This document shows positions 51,480 to 64,000 of a DNA stretch of 64,000 nt, in pieces. A program made the translations under genes and the position numbers. Position 1 is the stretch's first letter, and each line of letters starts with the position of its first letter. Location: NCBI RefSeq assembly GCF_033118175.1, contig NC_083699.1, forward strand, positions 49,015,001-49,079,000, given 5' to 3'. This DNA is from Dama dama (Eukaryota > Chordata > Mammalia > Artiodactyla > Cervidae). A model generated the notes under the pieces. That model saw only the letters and a list, made by a program, of their open reading frames with translations, did not search any database and had not been told where the DNA came from.

Positions 51480-52740
51480 GTGTATGATTATGATAAAAAA
51501 GTGATCAAGTAAAGCTGAACCTTGCAGTAAATTATGTTGGAAAACCAGGATAGCCATCTGGAAAGACAGAGTTTTATCCATCACATTCTACCTCAGGATG
51601 AACTCCAAATGTATCACATTTAATGTAAAAGATGAAACTACCTATGTGTCATTAAAAATATGGACAGATTGGAACGGGAAAATTCTGAAAGTACTCAAAA
51701 TTTAATATCTATAAAATAAGTATTTGATAATTCATCTATGTGAAGGTGGCACTAATGGTAAAGAACCTGCCTGCCATTTTAGGGGACATGAGAGATGTGG
51801 GTTCAGTCCCTGGGTGGGGAAGATCCCATGGAGGAGGGCATGGCACCGCACTCCAGTATATTCTTTCCTGGAGAGTCCCATGGACAGAGGAGCCTGGTGG
51901 CCTCAGTCCATACGGTCACAAAGAGTTGTGCACCAAAAAAACCCACAGAAAATAGTTTTAGAACTTATACAGTCAAAAGACCAGTCTCTTTAATAAAGCT
52001 CTTATAAATCATCACGAGAAAGATCAGCAACCTAGTTTAAAAAAATAAAAGGTGAAAGATAGATATAGACAGTTCATAGAAAAATGACATATAAGATGGT
52101 CAACCTCATACTGAAATACTGGTTTTTCATGTATTAGATTTGAAGTCATCAAGACGTTTAACAACATAGTAGTATATGGCAGGGTTATAGGGAAACAGTC
52201 ACTCATACATGGGTGGTGAAATATACATTAATATCTCCATGGAGACCAATTTGGCAGTGTATTTCAGAATCACAAATATTTTTATTATTTGATCAGGAAT
52301 TCTGTTTCTGAGAACTTACCCTACAAATGTACCTGTGAATGTATGAATTAATATATTGACAGGGTATCTATTACAGCATTATTTATGATAGGAAATATCT
52401 GGAAATAATAAGGGACTGGTTAAATAAATTGTAAGTCCATCGGTGAAAGATAGCAGTTGTCAGAACAAATGAGCTAATTCTTTTTCTACTGACAAGATCT
52501 CTAAACATAATAAAATATGCTGTATTCACATAGGAAAGAGAGAAAATTATAAAGAATGTATACTTGTTTTTCTTTATGCTTGTGTCAAGAAACTGGAAGG
52601 AAACAGACCACCAACAAGTAAATGTGGATACCAATGGAGGGGCAAAGATAGGAGGAAAACTTTTTCCCATATACTTCTCTGTATTGTTTTGTATTTTTGT
52701 GTGGCTTTTTTTTTTTAACCATTTAAGTATGTGATCTAAT
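51480..52740 (+). mobile_element. Old L1 (L1M-like), + strand, with nested Bov-tA
   Basis: 'aataaagctcttataaatca', 'ggagaccaatttggcagtgt', 'ttctgtttctgagaacttac', 'aagggactggttaaataaat' and the A-rich end follow ORF2 to the 3' end. A Bov-tA at about 51746-51940 is inserted into it. Confidence 0.7.
51746..51940 (+). mobile_element. Bov-tA SINE
   Basis: 'gtggcactaatggtaaagaa' head, 'gggaagatcccatggaggag' body and 'cggtcacaaagagttgtgca' tail; nearly full length. No convincing target duplication was found. Confidence 0.88.
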
Positions 52741-53191
52741 CCATAAACAAAGAAGGATCCTTAAGTGACAAAACTTAAATTTTAAAAAGTCTTATTTCTG
52801 GAATGGCTAGTTAAAAAGTGAGAGAAGAGGGGGGAAAATGGGAGAAAAAAATATGAAGAAAGATGATACAGTGAAAAAGGAAAATATTAAAGGAGAAGAC
52901 AGACAAAGGATTAGAAATAAGTATATCAAAAGTGAGTACTCAAAAAGTAAATGACTATGGAAGATAAATTTGTGTCTACATTAATCCTGGCTGACTTGGC
53001 CATCGAAATTGTTCTGTTTAGGGGGCTGAGAAAGTTGTTTGTTTTTGTTTTGTTTTTTGTTGTTTTTTAAGCAACAAGGGAACATTTGTACAAATTTCTT
53101 TTAAGGTATTAATGTTTCTAGTACCTTTTTGTTTAGGTTTGTTAATGTTGCTTCTAGTTAAATGAGCTTTTAATTCTTGATCATGTATTAA

Positions 53192-53270
53192 TGTGTGTGT
53201 GTGTGTGTGAGTGACTGTCACTCAGTCATGTCTGACTGCAGCCGCATGGACTGTAGCCCATCGGGGTTGC
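53192..53270 (-). mobile_element. (TG)n repeat plus BovA-type tail fragment
   Basis: A TG run of about nine units (53192-53209) abuts 'ctgtcactcagtcatgtctg' and 'gccgcatggactgtagccca', a partial minus-strand SINE. Confidence 0.75.
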
Positions 53271-53449
53271 CATTTTGTACCCCACATGTACTAATACATA
53301 GTTAATTATTACATAGTTAATTGTTAATAATTCAAGCATGATTTTTCTCCAGTTAATTTATTTTCAATTCAATTGTTAGCTCCTTGCGGGAAGAAATAAT
53401 CTTACTCACTTTGCATGATGTCATTTGTGTTAACATGCAGTATATAAAT

Positions 53450-55760
53450 TTGCAACTTTATTGAAATATAATTAACAGTGTCAGAACCCCCATCCCTTTA
53501 AAGTGTGCAATTCAGTAGTTTATAGTATACTGACAGAGTTGTACAACTGTCACAGGAGTCTTAACAGTCTGTTCTAAGTTAGAATAACCTTCACCATTCT
53601 AAAATGCTGTACCCCTTCCTCCCAGCACTAGGCAATCTTTAATCTACTTTCTATTTCTGTGGATTTCCCTGTTAGGGACATTTCATATTGAATGGAATCA
53701 CACAGTAGGTGGTCTGTTTGCCTAACTCCTTTCACTTAGCATACTGTTTTAAAAGTTCATTCATGTTGCGGCGTGTACTTCTATTCCTTTTTGTAGTTGA
53801 ATGATGTTCCATGTATGAATATACCATGTTTTTTTTTATTCTATTAAGGGACATTTGGGTTGTTTTTACTTTCTGACTGTTATGAATAATGCTGTTATGA
53901 ATATTTGTTTTTGTATGGAAATAATGTTTTAGTACTCTCGGGTGTATGCTTTGGAGTGGAATTGCTGAGCTATATGGTATGGTAACTCTATGTTTAACAT
54001 GTTAAGGATCTGCAAAATTGTTTTCCAAAGATGCTGCACCACTTGACAATCCTACCACCCAAGCATGAGAATTCCAGTTTCTCTGCATCCATGCTAACAC
54101 TTGTTATTATTGTCCTTTCTACTGTAATTGTCCTGTTGGGTGTGAAGTGGTATCTCATTGTGATGTTGATTTGCATTTCCCTAGTAAGTAAGGAAGGGAC
54201 TTCCCTGGTGGCTCAGACAGTAAAGCGTCTGCCTGCAACGCAGGAGACCCAGGTTCAATCCCTGGGTCGGGAGGATCCCCTGGAGAAGGAAATGGCAACC
54301 CACTCCAGTACTCTTGCCTGTAAAATCCCATGGATGGAGGAGCCTGATAGGCTACAGTCCATGGGGTCGCAAAGAGTTGGACACGACAGCAACTTCACTC
54401 ACACTCACAATAAATAAGGATGTTGAGCATTTTTTTATGTACTTATTGGCTATTTGTGTATTTTCTTTGGAGAAATGTCTGTTCAGATCCATTGCTTGTT
54501 ATTAGATAGTTTATCTTTTTACTGTAGAGTTGTAAGTGGTTTTTGGATTGCTTTTTTAATATACTAGTTACACATCCCTTTTCAGAAACATGATTTGAAA
54601 ATATTTCATCCCATTCCAGGGTTGTCTTTTCACCTTATAAGAAAAAAAAACTGTAACTAAATCTACCATTTTAATCATTTTTAAGGATGCAGTGTAGTGG
54701 CATGAAGTACATTTATGACATTGTGTAACAAAATTATACACAAACAAAAACCTGTAGCCATTAAGCAATAACCCTCCTTTCCTCTCTCTTCCAATCCCTG
54801 GTAACCTTTATTCTATTTTCTATCCCTGTGAATTTGCCTATTCTAGGTATTTCATATAAATGGAATCACTCAGTATTTGTTCTTTTTTTGTCTAGCTTCT
54901 TTCTCTTAGTATAATTTCTTCAAGGTTCATTCATGTGTCAGAATTTTATTTCTTTTTGTGGCTGAAAAATATTCCATCTTCTGTATATATCACATTTTGT
55001 TTATTTGTTCATCTGTTGATGGACCCGTGGGTTGTTTTCATCTTTTGTTTGTTGTGAATAATGCTGTTATGTGCATTGGTATACAAATCTCTGAATGAAT
55101 ACTTGCTTTCAGTTCTTTGGGGTGTATACCTAGGAGTAGAACTGTTAGCTTATATGGTAATTCTTCTAAGTTTAACATTTCGGCAAACTATTTCTCACAG
55201 CAGCTACCACAGCATTTTGTCTTTTCACTTTCTTGATACTGTCCTTCGAAGAACAAAGGTTCATTTTGATGAGGTATATTTTATTTATTTTTTGTTTGGT
55301 TGCTTATGCGTTTGGTGTGATATCTAAGAAGTCATTGCCTACATAATCTAAAGTCAAGAGTTATTCATATATTAAAGAGTTTTATAGTTGTAGTTTTCAC
55401 ATTTAGGCCTGTGATCTATTTGGAGTTAATTTTTGTATGCAATGTGAAGTTGAGGTCCAATCCCATTCTTTTGCATATAGGCATCAAATTGTCCCAGTAT
55501 TATTGTTGAAAGGACTTTTTCCCCACTGAAGTATCTTGGCGACTATAATGAAAAGTCAGTTAACTGTAAATGTAAAGATTATTTTTAGACTCTCAGTTCT
55601 ATTCTTTCATATGTATGTCTCCTTATGCCTTTGGCTGTAAGTTTTGAAGTTGGGAAATCTGAGTTTTCTTTTTCAAAATTGCTTTAGCTGTTCTGAATCC
55701 CTTGCATTTCCATTTGAATTTTAGGATCAGTTTGTCAGCTTCTACTTTGACCAGTGTGAG
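53450..55760 (-). mobile_element. Two old L1 3' regions in tandem (L1M-like)
   Basis: The first runs from 'actttattgaaatataatta' (53457) to about 54640. The second starts at about 54640 with a new L1 3' region and ends about 55760 ('ttgaccagtgtgaggtgtta'). Each shows the ordered ORF2-end landmarks on the minus strand ('gttatgaataatgctgttat', 'aggagtagaactgttagctt'). The first is split by a Bov-tA at 54195-54410. Confidence 0.75.
54195..54410 (+). mobile_element. Bov-tA SINE, full length
   Basis: 'gggacttccctggtggctca' head to 'agttggacacgacagcaact' tail, one of the least diverged SINEs here. Duplication taagtaagga (54185-54194) and taaataagga (54411-54420), one mismatch. Confidence 0.93.
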
Positions 55761-56520
55761 GTGTTATATCATTATTAACAATATTAAAGTCTTATCATGG
55801 AGAATTAATTGAATTCTAACTCATTCACTAATTTTCCCTTTATCCTCTCTCACTTTTGAAAAATGATCTTAATTAACTTCTGATCTTAATGTTTTCTATC
55901 ATATACATCTTTTTACTTCAAAATATGCATCTATTCTTACCTTTTAAAAAATACTTGTATTCTCCCTTTTCATCCTACTTTCTCTGAGATCTTGTTCTTT
56001 TGATTAGTCACCATAATAGTCCATTTCAGTTTTAGTTTAAGTTCCCCACCCTTAACAGTTCTTAGTCTTGAATGGATTGTCTATTCTCACCTCCTTTTTC
56101 TCATTTCTTTCACTTTGAAGCTTCTAAGTAAGTGCTCTTCTCTCCCAGCTTTTGTTGGACAAGTACCTTAACTTTTCTGGACTTTGTTTTTGTAATGATA
56201 AGTAAATTGGTAGAGGTTAGTTATGTTAGGTTCTTCATTCTAGTCTCTAAACCCTTGGTGTCCTTACTCAGACCCCCTGTGTACAGAAGTGGAGCTATTT
56301 GCTCCTGAATTCTGGGTGGAAGCTTAGAGCCATTTGCCATATTAGCCTTTGGGGGCCTCTGTGGAGCTCCCAGGAGGACAGTTTGAAGTCATTGCAAAGT
56401 CCCTTCAGCCCTAAAATTTAGTTAACTCCATAGCAATTACAGAAGCTGCATTCTTGAAAGTTTCAAATAGTTGACTTATTGCCAAGTTTAAGTCTCTTCT
56501 TAGGCACCATTTCTCCTGTA

Positions 56521-57568
56521 TCAGTTCAGTCGATCAGTTGTGTCCAATTCTTTGCAACCCCATGGGCTGCAGCATGGCAGGCCTCCCTGTCCATCACCAA
56601 CTCCCAGAACTTGCTCAGTCTCACGTCCATCGAGTTGGTGATGCCATCCAACCATCTCATCCTCTGTCATCCCCTACTCCTCCTGCCTTCAATCTTTCCC
56701 AGCATCAGGGTCTTTTCCAATGAGTCAGTTCTTTGCATCAGGTGGCCAAAGTGTTGGAGTTTCAGCTTCAGCATCAGTTCTTCCAGTGAATATTCAGGAC
56801 TGATTTCCTTGAGAATTGACTGGTTTGATCTCCTTGAAGTCCAAGGGACTCTCAAGAGTCTTCTCCAACACCACAGTTCAAAAGCATCAATTCTTTGGCA
56901 CTCAGCTTTCTCTATAGTCCAACTCTCACATCCATACATGACTACTGGAAAAACCATAGCTTTGACTAGATGGACCTTTGTTGGCAAAGTAATGTCTCTG
57001 CTTTTTAATATGCTGTCTAGGTTAGTCATTGCTTTTCTTCAAGGAGCAAGCGTCTTTTAATTTTATGGCCGCAGTCACCATCTTCAGTGATTTTGGAGCC
57101 CAAGAAAATAAAGTCTGTCACTGTGTCCATTGTTTCCCCATCTATTTGCCATGAAGTGATGGGACTGGATGCCATGATCTTCTTTTTTTGAATGTTGAGT
57201 TTTAAGCCAGCCTTTTCACTCTCCTCTTTCACTTACATCAAGAGACTCTTTAGTAGTTCTTCACTTTCTGCCATAAGGGTGGTGTCATCTGTCTATCTGA
57301 GGTTACTGATATATCTCCTGGCAATCTTGATTCCAGCTTGTGCTTCATCCAGCCTGGCATTTTGCATGATGTACTCTGCATGTAAGTTAAAAAAGCGGGG
57401 TGACAGTATACAGCCTTGATGTACTCCTTTCCCTATTTGGAACCAGTCTGTTGTTCCATGTCCAGTTCTAACTGTTGCTTCTTTACCTGCATACAGATTT
57501 CTCAGGAGGCAGGTCAGGTGGTTTGATATTCCCATATCTTTAAGAATTTTTCACAGTTTGTTGTGATT
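56521..57568 (-). mobile_element. BovB LINE, 5'-truncated
   Basis: Minus-strand BovB from the 3' end (TCAGTTCAGT at 56521) to an RT break near DHNKLW at 57568. RT-derived pieces are readable at 56667-57029, 57026-57232 and 57293-57535. It is frameshifted and non-functional. Confidence 0.95.
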
Positions 57569-57984
57569 CTCCAGTATATCTTATAATATCTAAACCCTTA
57601 CTTGCTCTGTTATTCCCCACTAAATATTCTTTTCTTGGCTTTAATCACATATACACAATCTTTTTAATGACTGCTCAGCATAGAGTCTGACACTTCCAAG
57701 AAACTTTTCCAAATCATACCAGTTCATGATAATGTTTTTTTCCACTAATGAGCCTCTGTAATAATCCTTTATGCCATTCATGTGGCACTTAAAAAATTGC
57801 CCAAAGTAATTTGAGCTACATAAAGATAATTTGGGCCCTGATTCTGACCTAAAGAAATTTAGTAAAAGAGTAGAGTTGTAGACTAATTATTGAGATGAAA
57901 GTAATGAGTGTCTTAGGAAAGGTACAGCTACAGTTCTGTGGCAAGTTAAAGAAGATAATTTGATGATAATTTAATGAAATGAAA

Positions 57985-58531
57985 AGGCATTCCTTGGAAG
58001 AAAAGCTGTGATACATCTAGCCAGTATATTAAAAAGCAGAGACATCTCTTTGCTGACAAGGGTCCATCTAGTCAAAGCTATGGTTTTTCCAGTCGTCAGG
58101 TACAGGTGTGAGAGTTGAACCATAAGGAAGGTTGAGTGTCGAAGAATTGATGCTTTTGAACTGTGGTGTTGGAGAAGTCTCTCGAGAGTCCCTTGGACTG
58201 CAAGAAGATCAAACCAGTCAGTCCTCACGGAAATCAACTCTGGATATCCATTGGAAGGACTGATGCAAAAGCTGAAGCTCCAATACTTTGGCCATGTGAT
58301 GCGAAGAGGCAGCTCATTGGAAAAGACGCTGATGCTGGTCAAGATTGAAGGCAGGAGGAGAAGGGGACGATAGAGGATGAGATGGTTGGATAGCATCACT
58401 GACTCAACGGACATGAGTTTGAGCAAATTCCAGGGGATAGTGAAGGACAGGGAAGCCTGGTGTGCTGCAGTCCCGCAGTCCCAGAGGTCGCAGAGAGTCA
58501 GACACTTAGCAACTGAACAACAACAACAAAG
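57985..58531 (+). mobile_element. BovB LINE 3' end
   Basis: + strand BovB 3' half starting 'aaggcattccttggaagaaa' and ending 'gagtcagacacttagcaact' with an AACA-rich tail. It contains decayed RT C-terminal sequence and the 3' UTR. It lies opposite in orientation to the copy at 56521-57568, 0.4 kb away. Confidence 0.93.
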
Positions 58532-59585
58532 AAGATAAATACCTTTCCTCTGGGAGAATAGGGCAGAATATCCCTTTGAGCAGATGGGTTGGTCCTGGAG
58601 GGAAGCGTAGTACCTGAAAACACAGAAGTGGACTTTAGGAGCAGCATGAAGCAGGCACAAGTAGGAAAGCATGAGGGTGGTAGGTTCTTCGATTTGACTG
58701 GAGGAAAAGGTCAAGAAGAGAGCTAGTGGGTTATAAAGTTGTAAAGGTAAACCAGAGCTGGATATAGTTTTGTTAGTTATTCCTTTGTAATATTTGTATC
58801 ATGTTTTCCCAATTATGTTATAAACTCTTTGAGGACAAGTAACAAGTCTTAAACTTTTAACCTCTTACAGAGGAATTATGGGTAGAGGAGAAGAATTCAG
58901 TAAAATTTTGTTGACTATATGAAAAGTAGAAACAGTGGTTTTCCAAACAGGTTGAAGGGTGTGACTTCTTGTGTTTATGTAGGCTTGTGTGACTTCTTCT
59001 GTTTATGTAGGCTGTGGCTTTATCAGTAAAAACTTTTAGATCTTCATAATATGCTTTTAAGTTTAATTAGGTGACTTGTTTTATGTTTTAATAAATTAGA
59101 TTTAAAATATATTTTCTCAGGATTTAGATTTTATTTAACCACAATATCTTTGAAAAGATATGAATTTAAAAAGATATAATACTCAAGAATTGTGTTGGTC
59201 TGTGTATGGGTAACCTTTTCTTTTTCAAAAATTTTTCTAAAATATTTTTTGTATGATTGAAAAAAAGATTAGAGACGTTAGCCACTCTACTGAGACCTGT
59301 TCATATTACTGTTAAGTTCTTAGTAATACTAGTCTCTGTAGAAAGAGTATGTTATGTATACATATAATAAAATGCTGGGAAATTGAGTATGTGTGCTTTC
59401 AGTCTTGTCTTTTCAATGGCATGTGCCACTCTCTTTCATTTTTGTAAAGCAAGATATTCTTGACAAAATAAATTGGAAGATATATTTAGAATAAAGACTT
59501 ATGTCATTTAAAAAGAACAAAGTATGGCAGCGTTCTTGTGGTAAAATAACTTATTAGAGATTCTTGTAGTAAAGTAATTCACTAA

Positions 59586-60075
<490 letters not shown>

Positions 60076-61674
60076 TATTTTTCCAGAACAGATCGCGTTT
60101 TGAAACATAAACGTATGTGCCATGAAAATCATGATAAAAAACTAAACAGATGTGCCATCAAAGGTGGCCTTCTGACATCTGAGGAAGATTCTGGCTTTTC
60201 TACATCACCAAAAGATAACTCACTGCCAAAAAAGAAAAGGCAGAAAACTGAGAAAAAATCATCTGGGATGGACAAAGAGAGTTCTTTGGACAAATCTGAC
60301 CTGAAGAAAGACAAAAATGATTACTTGCCTCTTTACTCTTCAAGTACTAAAGTGAAAGATGAGTATATGGTAGCAGAGTATGCTGTGGAAATGCCACATT
60401 CCTCAGTTGGAGGATCGCATTTAGAAGATGCATCAGGAGAAATACATCCACCTAAGTTGGTTCTCAAAAAAATTAATAGTAAGAGAAGTCTGAAACAGCC
60501 ATTGGAGCAGAATCAAACAATTTCACCTTTATCCACATACGAAGAGAGCAAAGTTTCAAAATATGCTTTTGAACTTGTGGACAAACAAGCTTTACTGGAC
60601 TCAGAAGGCAATGCTGATATTGACCAGGTTGACAATTTGCAAGAGGGGCCCAGTAAACCTGTGCACAGTAGCACTAACTATGATGATGCCATGCAGTTTT
60701 TGAAGAAGAAGCGGTATCTTCAGGCAGCGAGTAACAATAGTAGGGAGTATGCGCTGAATGTGGGCACTATAGCTTCTCAGCCTTCTGTAACACAAGCAGC
60801 TGTGGCAAGTGTCATTGATGAGAGTACCACAGCATCCATATTAGATTCACAGGCACTGAATGTGGAGATAAAGAGTAATCATGACAAAAATGTTATTCCA
60901 GATGAGGTACTACAGACTCTGTTGGATCATTATTCCCATAAAGCTAATGGACAGCATGAGATATCATTCAGTGTTGCGGACACTGAGGTGACTTCTAGCA
61001 TATCAATAAATTCATCAGAAGTACCTGAGGTTACCCCGTCGGAGAATGTTGGATCAAGCTCCCAAGCATCCTCATCAGATAAAGCCAACATGTTGCAGGA
61101 ATACTCAAAGTTTCTGCAGCAGGCTTTGGACAGAACTAGCCAAAATGATGCCTATTTGAATAGCCCGAGCCTTAACTTTGTGACTGATAACCAGACCCTT
61201 CCAAATCAGCCAGCATTCTCTTCCATAGACAAGCAAGTCTATGCAGCCATGCCCATCAATAGCTTTCGATCAGGAATGAATTCTCCACTAAGAACAACTC
61301 CGGATAAGTCCCACTTTGGACTCATAGTTGGTGATTCACAGCACTCATTTCCCTTTTCAGGTGATGAGACAAACCATGCTTCTGCCACATCAACACAGGA
61401 CTTTTTGGATCAAGTGACTTCTCAGAAGAAAGCTGAGGCTCAGCCTGTCCACCAAGCTTACCAAATGAGCTCTTTTGAACAACCCTTCCGTGCTCCATAT
61501 CATGGATCCAGAGCTGGAATAGCTACTCAGTTTAGCACTGCCAATGGACAGGTGAACCTTCGGGGACCAGGGACAAGTGCTGAATTTCCAGAATTTCCCT
61601 TGGTGAATGTAAATGATAATAGAGCTGGGATGACATCCTCACCTGATGCTACAACTGGCCAGACTTTTGGCTAA
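60076..61674 (+). CDS. ZNF148: ZNF148 terminal coding exon, residues 263-794 and stop
   Basis: The 1,599-nt coding part of the last exon runs open from the acceptor to TAA at 61672-61674 and encodes 532 residues. It finishes finger 4 (residues 255-278; H273-x4-H278). A basic cluster PKKKRQK follows at about 313-319, preceded by a TSPKD serine-proline site, then a long serine-, asparagine- and glutamine-rich region without recognised folded domains. The C terminus ends TTGQTFG, as in ZNF148. The family is known for sumoylation and coactivator/corepressor contacts through this part; that is knowledge of the family, not seen here. There is no stop, frameshift or retroposed feature, so this is the functional locus rather than a processed copy. 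Confidence 0.98.
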   Translation, partial: YFSRTDRVLKHKRMCHENHDKKLNRCAIKGGLLTSEEDSGFSTSPKDNSLPKKKRQKTEKKSSGMDKESSLDKSDLKKDKNDYLPLYSSSTKVKDEYMVAEYAVEMPHSSVGGSHLEDASGEIHPPKLVLKKINSKRSLKQPLEQNQTISPLSTYEESKVSKYAFELVDKQALLDSEGNADIDQVDNLQEGPSKPVHSSTNYDDAMQFLKKKRYLQAASNNSREYALNVGTIASQPSVTQAAVASVIDESTTASILDSQALNVEIKSNHDKNVIPDEVLQTLLDHYSHKANGQHEISFSVADTEVTSSISINSSEVPEVTPSENVGSSSQASSSDKANMLQEYSKFLQQALDRTSQNDAYLNSPSLNFVTDNQTLPNQPAFSSIDKQVYAAMPINSFRSGMNSPLRTTPDKSHFGLIVGDSQHSFPFSGDETNHASATSTQDFLDQVTSQKKAEAQPVHQAYQMSSFEQPFRAPYHGSRAGIATQFSTANGQVNLRGPGTSAEFPEFPLVNVNDNRAGMTSSPDATTGQTFG

Positions 61675-62144
61675 AAAAAAAAATGTGTAAATAATACTGG
61701 CACTTTAGAACAGATTAATCAAGAGTGGGGTTACTCTGTGTAAAATGGAGTGCTGTACAGATTTAAGAGCAATGCGTTATAACAAGTTAAGCTGATATGA
61801 ATAGCAAGATAATCCAATAACTGCGTTTTGTTTGGTTAGTCAGCATTCTTTGAACTGCCTTACATGTTGTCACCTTTACAGAAGCAATGCATTACTTGTT
61901 TTAGATCAGAAACTTGCTATTCCACCTACACCAAGTTTAAAAGGAAAAAAAAAAAAAAAGACTTTCGCACAATTGTTTCCTAACTGATATCATTGTACAT
62001 TCTTAGGAGATTAGTAATTGTGTGAAATTTACTCATACTGTTTCTAAGTTTTTCAGCATAGTCATGGCACTTCAGCAGGGAATCTGAGTATACTTTACAG
62101 ACAGAGTGAACTTAAAAGTTTAAATGTCAAGACATTATGGCTTA

Positions 62145-63070
62145 AATAAATTAGTGTGTCCTATGAGGGGAAAAAAGAAACCACCTTTTAAAGAATGATA
62201 TGCCATATAACCTTGATTTTCATTTTGCATTATATTGACTTTTTCTTTTTGAGAAAAGTAATAAAAATCTGATAGTCTAAGACTCCACTATTTAAAAGCC
62301 TAATTACTTTAAAAAATATGCATACTTTCAAAACTTTTACCAAAATACATAACTGTTGAAGCATTCACTTCTATATGGAAGTATGCATATTGGTGTCAGT
62401 TTCTTTGTACAGTTGTACCTAGATATTTTTTATGATTTTTTCATGTGCAAGTATCAAGGTTTTGAAGTTTTAGTAAGAAGATCCTCTGTAGATTACATTC
62501 CCAAGAACATAATGCTTATACAAAATGTATATTCCACGTTTTAAAGCTTAATTGTATTTTACTTTACATATACACTTCAGTTAACATAGAGCACTTAGAA
62601 TCTATTTGGTATTTTTGATTTCTCAAAGTAAAAAAAAATTTTAGATTTTTAGGTTTGATATGGTTGTGTCATAATCATCTCATAATTGAAAATTTTAATT
62701 TTTGGCAATAAAAGGAAATTGGGTATCTTTGGAACTGTAAAATCTGGTTTAATCCTTCTCTTTCTAGAATCTTGATAGATTGGATAATTAAACAGTATCC
62801 AGAGAAACTAAAGAAATGGGCATTTTAATTGCTTATTTTATCTTGAGTTACTTTTTAATGAACACTGCTCATTACAATTTTACAAGCCAAAAGTGTTTAC
62901 TAATTCTAGTAACTACAGTTTCTTTTTCAGCTAGATGAGTGATCGGAAACCTTTTGTTGCATTTCAAAATCTAAATAAACTACAGACTTTATCCTTATAC
63001 CACGAATGTTTTTTTTAATATTTTGTCTTCATACAGCATGGTACAATAAATAGTGCTTTTATATATATAC

Positions 63071-63107
<37 letters not shown>

Positions 63108-63875
63108 TTTTCTAAAGAATGATGGTTTGAGTTACACATTGGACAGTTCTAATTTTTGGAAAATAACAGTTATACTAATTTTATTATCCTCTTTAATTTG
63201 TTCCAACTTTTTGGTTTTTTATTTTAAATTTCCACCATCTTTGTCACAGTGCACACATACTGATAGAGCATCAGTAATCTAAAATTAATAACCCCTTGAA
63301 GATGCAACTTTATTATTAATTTCCATTTTAGCTTTTATATTGGCCTTATAGATCTTCAGTCTTTGTTTCAGTATAGAATGTTCTACATTTTAAATTATTT
63401 TTTCTTTTATTTAATGTTATCCCAAGACTGTTCTCATAAAGAAAGGGAACAAAGAAATATCTAACCTTAACATCTTTTACATTTATTTTGAATATATGGT
63501 ATTTTATGATAAGGAATATAAATTATGTTTAATGTGGTTTCCTCTATACTTTGGTTATTAAACTTTGCTTGAAACTTTCCCATTTGACAGCTTTCTTTGC
63601 TGCCAAATTTTTCAAGAATTTTAGACTTCTTTGAAGTATATATTTAAGTTTTGCCATTATTGACTCTTAAGAATGGTGTGTCTTGCGTTGCACATCACAA
63701 CCTCAAGAAGTCATCATTCAGGCGAGATGTTAACAATGAAACTGTGTTCTCTGTAGGAATAGGCATTTGTGCTTTTCTCATACTACTTATTGGGTGATAG
63801 TAGGCATTGATGTCCTGAGTTGTTTTTGTTTTGAGCCTGAATTTCTGTTCTGTTGAGAACTTGGTACAGAATAAA
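62145..63875 (+). promoter_or_regulatory. ZNF148: Candidate polyadenylation signals (six AATAAA)
   Basis: AATAAA occurs at 62145-62150, 62260-62265, 62707-62712, 62974-62979, 63045-63050 and 63870-63875. The last two are close to GT/T-rich downstream sequence. Use of any of them is inferred only. Confidence 0.45.
63061..63107. repeat. (TA)n microsatellite in the 3' UTR
   Basis: Almost uninterrupted TA dinucleotides, with one interruption near 63070, directly after the AATAAA at 63045. Confidence 0.95.
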
Positions 63876-64000
63876 GTGGGGTTTTTGGTTTGTGTTAACA
63901 TCACCAGCACAGTTTTTAGAATGTGGCTCTACTGCTGAGCAGTAAGCCTTTGAAAGTGGCAGTCAATGCAAGTAGAAAGAAGTTCAGGTGTTGCATTTCT

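Larger units (their letters stand above)
61675..64000 (+). other. ZNF148: ZNF148 3' UTR (extends to or toward window end)
   Basis: The AT-rich sequence after the stop holds several AATAAA hexamers and few recognisable mobile elements, in contrast with the introns. That fits a conserved long 3' UTR. A pure TA repeat lies at 63061-63107. Where transcription ends cannot be decided from sequence alone. Confidence 0.7.

Noticed and set aside
57971..58714. 247-codon open frame on the minus strand
   Set aside because: It is the antisense reading of a + strand BovB 3' end plus flanking sequence, not a gene.
60129..60314. Minus-strand frame inside the last ZNF148 exon
   Set aside because: Antisense to the confirmed coding sequence with no independent support.

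Overview
This window is an internal and 3'-terminal piece of one mammalian protein-coding gene on the + strand: ZNF148 (ZBP-89), a four-finger C2H2 Krüppel-type transcription factor. Five coding exon segments are visible (9410-9535, 18061-18184, 19431-19514, 59638-59756, 60076-61674). Their splice sites and phases agree, and together they encode 683 residues. The first finger falls at residues 171-193 of the known 794-residue protein if 111 residues lie upstream. The start codon, 5' UTR and promoter are therefore outside the window. The stop is at 61672-61674, and the rest of the window is 3' UTR and possibly downstream sequence.

The organism is a ruminant, most likely a bovid close to cattle. 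The introns are full of BovB (RTE-type) LINEs, Bov-tA and BOV-A2 SINEs and ruminant L1 3' ends, on top of older mammalian MIR, L2, L1M and hAT/Tigger copies. No second gene, structural RNA gene or CRISPR array was found, and I recognised no retroviral element.

Layout: 1-9409 is an intron with an L1 interrupted by a Bov-tA, a complete hAT-type miniature element (1975-2430) and a BovB with an L1 nested in it (3091-4890). 9410-19514 carries three exons for the NLS-like basic stretch and fingers 1-2. 19515-59637 is a 40-kb intron that splits the zinc-finger domain between fingers 2 and 3. It holds BovB copies at 29.4-31.9, 40.2-41.8, 43.35-46.8, 56.5-57.6 and 58.0-58.5 kb, a decayed hAT transposase at about 32.0-33.6 kb, and several L1s and SINEs. 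59638-61674 encodes fingers 3-4 and the long C-terminal region.

The most unusual structure is in the large intron. A BovB at 40158-41815 (- strand) and a second BovB at 43351-46778 share a 996-bp inverted repeat. Compared base by base, the arms (40820-41815 and 44876-45871) show no mismatch, while the next roughly 260 bp differ by about 18 substitutions and two indels. That pattern suggests recent gene conversion, or an assembly error. The second BovB is itself a 5'-inverted (twin-primed) insertion with near-identical target-site duplications at both ends. Both arms lie in the ZNF148 primary transcript and could fold into a long double-stranded RNA. I found no evidence for a wholly new biological system.
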